Under the pieces are notes generated by a model that saw only the letters and a list, made by a program, of their open reading frames with translations, was not told where the DNA came from and made no database searches. Positions 63,936-64,000 of a stretch of 64,000 nucleotides of DNA are shown here, piece by piece. The position numbers were made by a program, and so were the translations under genes. Where the stretch lies: NCBI GenBank assembly GCA_029258955.1, contig JAPDJT010000005.1, positions 1-64,000 of the forward strand, written 5' to 3'. The stretch is from Thermoplasmatota archaeon. GTDB taxonomy: Archaea; Thermoplasmatota; E2; UBA202; JdFR-43. Each line of letters begins with the position of its first letter. Positions within the stretch are counted from its first letter, which is position 1.

Positions 63936-64000
63936 GTTGCCAGCAATACTTTTTATCTCAGGAATAGCTTTACTAATTTTGGCATTAATTACTGGAGAAG
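63925..64000 (+). CDS. Membrane-protein gene, 3' end beyond window
   Basis: ATG 63925 opens a frame to the window edge: MESRLPAILFISGIALLILA and LITGE. A membrane helix starts almost at once, and an AGGAGG-like site lies about 12 nt upstream within uppS. The family cannot be judged from 25 residues; DUF131-type small membrane proteins are one possibility. Confidence 0.5.
   Translation, partial: MESRLPAILFISGIALLILALITGE

Noticed and set aside
1-64000. CRISPR arrays or cas genes
   Set aside because: No regularly spaced direct repeats with unique spacers and no Cas-like protein were seen.

Overview
The window is AT-rich archaeal chromosome. Archaeal markers include RadA, archaeal-type AlaRS, aRNase J, SepF, the archaeosine enzyme RaSEA, Hjc-like resolvase, TATA boxes 25-30 nt upstream of start codons, and tRNA genes without an encoded CCA. 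Secreted peptidases (gingipain-like C25, a metzincin), a GH92 mannosidase, two phenylacetate-CoA ligase paralogues and HypE suggest an anaerobic, peptide- or glycan-fermenting euryarchaeon, perhaps in the Thermoplasmatota or a related lineage. That placement is inference.

Layout. 1-15056: host genes (C25 peptidase fragment, Hjc-like nuclease, secreted propeller-like protein, paaK-like pair, MGMT-like and PPC proteins, AEC permease, sulfotransferase, GH92, Nramp-like carrier, HAD, TrmO). 15057-15128: tRNA-Gly(CCC). 15112-37120: a roughly 22-kb element integrated at the 3' end of this tRNA, bounded by a 21-bp direct repeat. 37129-64000: host genes again (aRNase J, EamA, tRNA-Pro, SDR, tRNA-Ala, YkgJ-type protein, metzincin, AlaRS, E1-like, SepF, RaSEA, Pit/DUF47, RAM and EamA-RAM proteins, MTAP, GNAT, pyrF/pyrE-like, transglutaminase-like, HypE, RadA, HisS, carbamate kinase, UppS).

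The integrated element carries a ribbon-helix-helix regulator and a tyrosine integrase next to attL. Beside them is a five-gene operon of tightly spaced or overlapping genes: a PAPS-reductase/DndC-like protein fused to ferredoxin, DrmA-like helicase, DrmB-like DUF1998 protein, DrmC-like phospholipase D and a DrmE-like protein. This is a DISARM core without a recognisable DNA methyltransferase; a PP-loop sulfur-chemistry enzyme sits where the methylase would be expected. The element also has HicBA, a zone of TTTACC repeats resembling iterons, a divergent regulator/recombinase pair, and a second block of probable defence genes (MBL-fold protein, two uncharacterised proteins, a PD-(D/E)XK nuclease fused to a TIR/NDT-like domain, a HEPN protein and a frameshifted gene). 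The motif TTTACCNNTAAA lies just inside both ends of the element and again in the central repeat zone.

Host intergenic regions are full of a short degenerate inverted-repeat family (termini near GGGTTCGTCGAA; one copy has a perfect 9-bp target duplication). I saw no copy inside the element, which fits later acquisition. Three genes (near 4990, 26455 and 36597) appear split by single-base frameshifts; sequencing error, decay or recoding cannot be separated from this sequence alone.
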